Part shown: positions 4,938 through 5,221 of the stretch, piece after piece | Layout of the letters: each line of letters starts with the position of its first letter | Numbering within the stretch: position 1 is the first letter of the stretch | Origin: Actinomycetes bacterium | Lineage (GTDB): Bacteria; Actinomycetota; Acidimicrobiia; Acidimicrobiales; RAAP-2 | DNA length: 5,221 nucleotides | Assembly: GCA_021802025.1 (NCBI GenBank) | Contig: JAKABC010000125.1 | Coordinates: 1-5,221, forward strand | Direction: 5' to 3' | The notes under the pieces: model-generated | What the model was told of the DNA's origin: nothing | Database searches by the model: none | What the model saw: the letters and a program-made list of their open reading frames with translations, nothing else | Made by a program: the position numbers and the translations under genes

Positions 4938-5221
4938 GGCGTCGCCTCGCTCGCCAGGGGCAGGCGGACGCTGAAGCGCGCCCCACCCTCGGGGGATCGG
5001 CTCACCTCGACGGTGCCCCCGAGGGTCCGCACGTGCTCGCGCACGAGGGCGAGGCCCAGTCCGGTCCCGCGGGCCACGCCCCGGCTGCGCGCGGCGTGGC
5101 CGCGCGAGAATCGCTCGAAGACGGCGTCGCGTTCCTCGTCCAAGACCCCGGGTCCGGCGTCGTCGACGTGCACCGCGAGGTGATCCCCCCCGCCCTCTAC
5201 GCGCACCGCGGCGGCGCCGCC
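4934..5221 (-). CDS. Sensor histidine kinase, C-terminal ATPase part only
   Basis: Only the last 95 residues are in the window; the frame is open to the right edge, so the gene begins outside. The visible piece is the end of a HATPase_c catalytic domain. The G1 box is DDAGPG (residues 20-25 of the fragment), the F box is VFERFSRG (34-41), and the G2 box is GTGLGLALV (52-60). A closing strand pair (GGTVEVSR... to RFSVRLPL) follows. The N-box, the phospho-acceptor histidine and any sensor or membrane regions lie outside. Such kinases autophosphorylate on histidine and pass the phosphate to a response regulator, whose gene is probably beyond the right edge. The stop codon overlaps the start of the GerMN lipoprotein gene, which resembles the mtrB-lpqB order of actinobacteria. 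Whether this kinase is MtrB itself cannot be told from this piece. Confidence 0.93.
   Translation of the reverse strand, partial: GGAAAVRVEGGGDHLAVHVDDAGPGVLDEERDAVFERFSRGHAARSRGVARGTGLGLALVREHVRTLGGTVEVSRSPEGGARFSVRLPLASEATP
4945..4948 (-). promoter_or_regulatory. Shine-Dalgarno site for the GerMN lipoprotein gene
   Basis: On the minus strand GAGG lies seven bases before the GTG start, inside the last codons of the kinase gene. With the GTGA stop-start overlap it indicates coupled translation. This gene uses a ribosome binding site, in contrast to the leaderless genes in the middle of the window. Confidence 0.5.

Noticed and set aside
4294..4986. A 230-codon minus-strand frame overlapping the GerMN gene
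   Set aside because: It is out of frame with a clear lipobox and GerMN domain, and its translation is Arg/His/Pro-rich without motifs.

Overview
The window is a gene-dense stretch of very GC-rich chromosomal DNA (above about 70% G+C by eye, not counted). Start codons are often GTG, and three genes appear to be read from leaderless transcripts. Gene content and promoter style point to an actinobacterium. A class II DAHP synthase of the mycobacterial AroG type, the nadD-rsfS neighbourhood and a kinase followed by a GerMN lipoprotein fit the class Acidimicrobiia or a related deep branch. That placement is an inference from gene content; no marker gene in the window fixes it.

Layout: (1) 1-1802, plus strand: the 3' part of a CoxE-like von Willebrand factor A (VWA) protein, translationally coupled (GTGA overlap) to a histidine phosphatase. 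(2) 1769-3145, minus strand: a complete class II DAHP synthase, first enzyme of the shikimate pathway, whose 3' end runs 34 bases into the phosphatase gene. (3) 3146-3199: a compact divergent promoter region with a TANNNT -10 box for each direction, each exactly six bases before a start codon. (4) 3200-4365, plus strand: nadD (NAD biosynthesis), a 58-residue arginine-rich single-pass membrane protein with its own apparent leaderless promoter, and rsfS (ribosome silencing factor). (5) 4362-5221, minus strand: the 3' end of a sensor histidine kinase gene coupled to a short GerMN-domain lipoprotein, an arrangement that resembles a reduced mtrB-lpqB pair. The rsfS and lipoprotein stop codons share one CTAG.

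Most of the content is housekeeping: aromatic amino acid and NAD biosynthesis, and ribosome control. The points worth a second look are the leaderless promoters, the two convergent gene overlaps with no terminator, the small membrane protein where many actinobacteria carry an LCP (LytR-CpsA-Psr) gene, and the minimal kinase-GerMN pair. I found no tRNA, rRNA, CRISPR array, insertion sequence, phage gene or recognisable defence system, and no stretch over 300 bases without a gene. Nothing supports a claim of a wholly new system.
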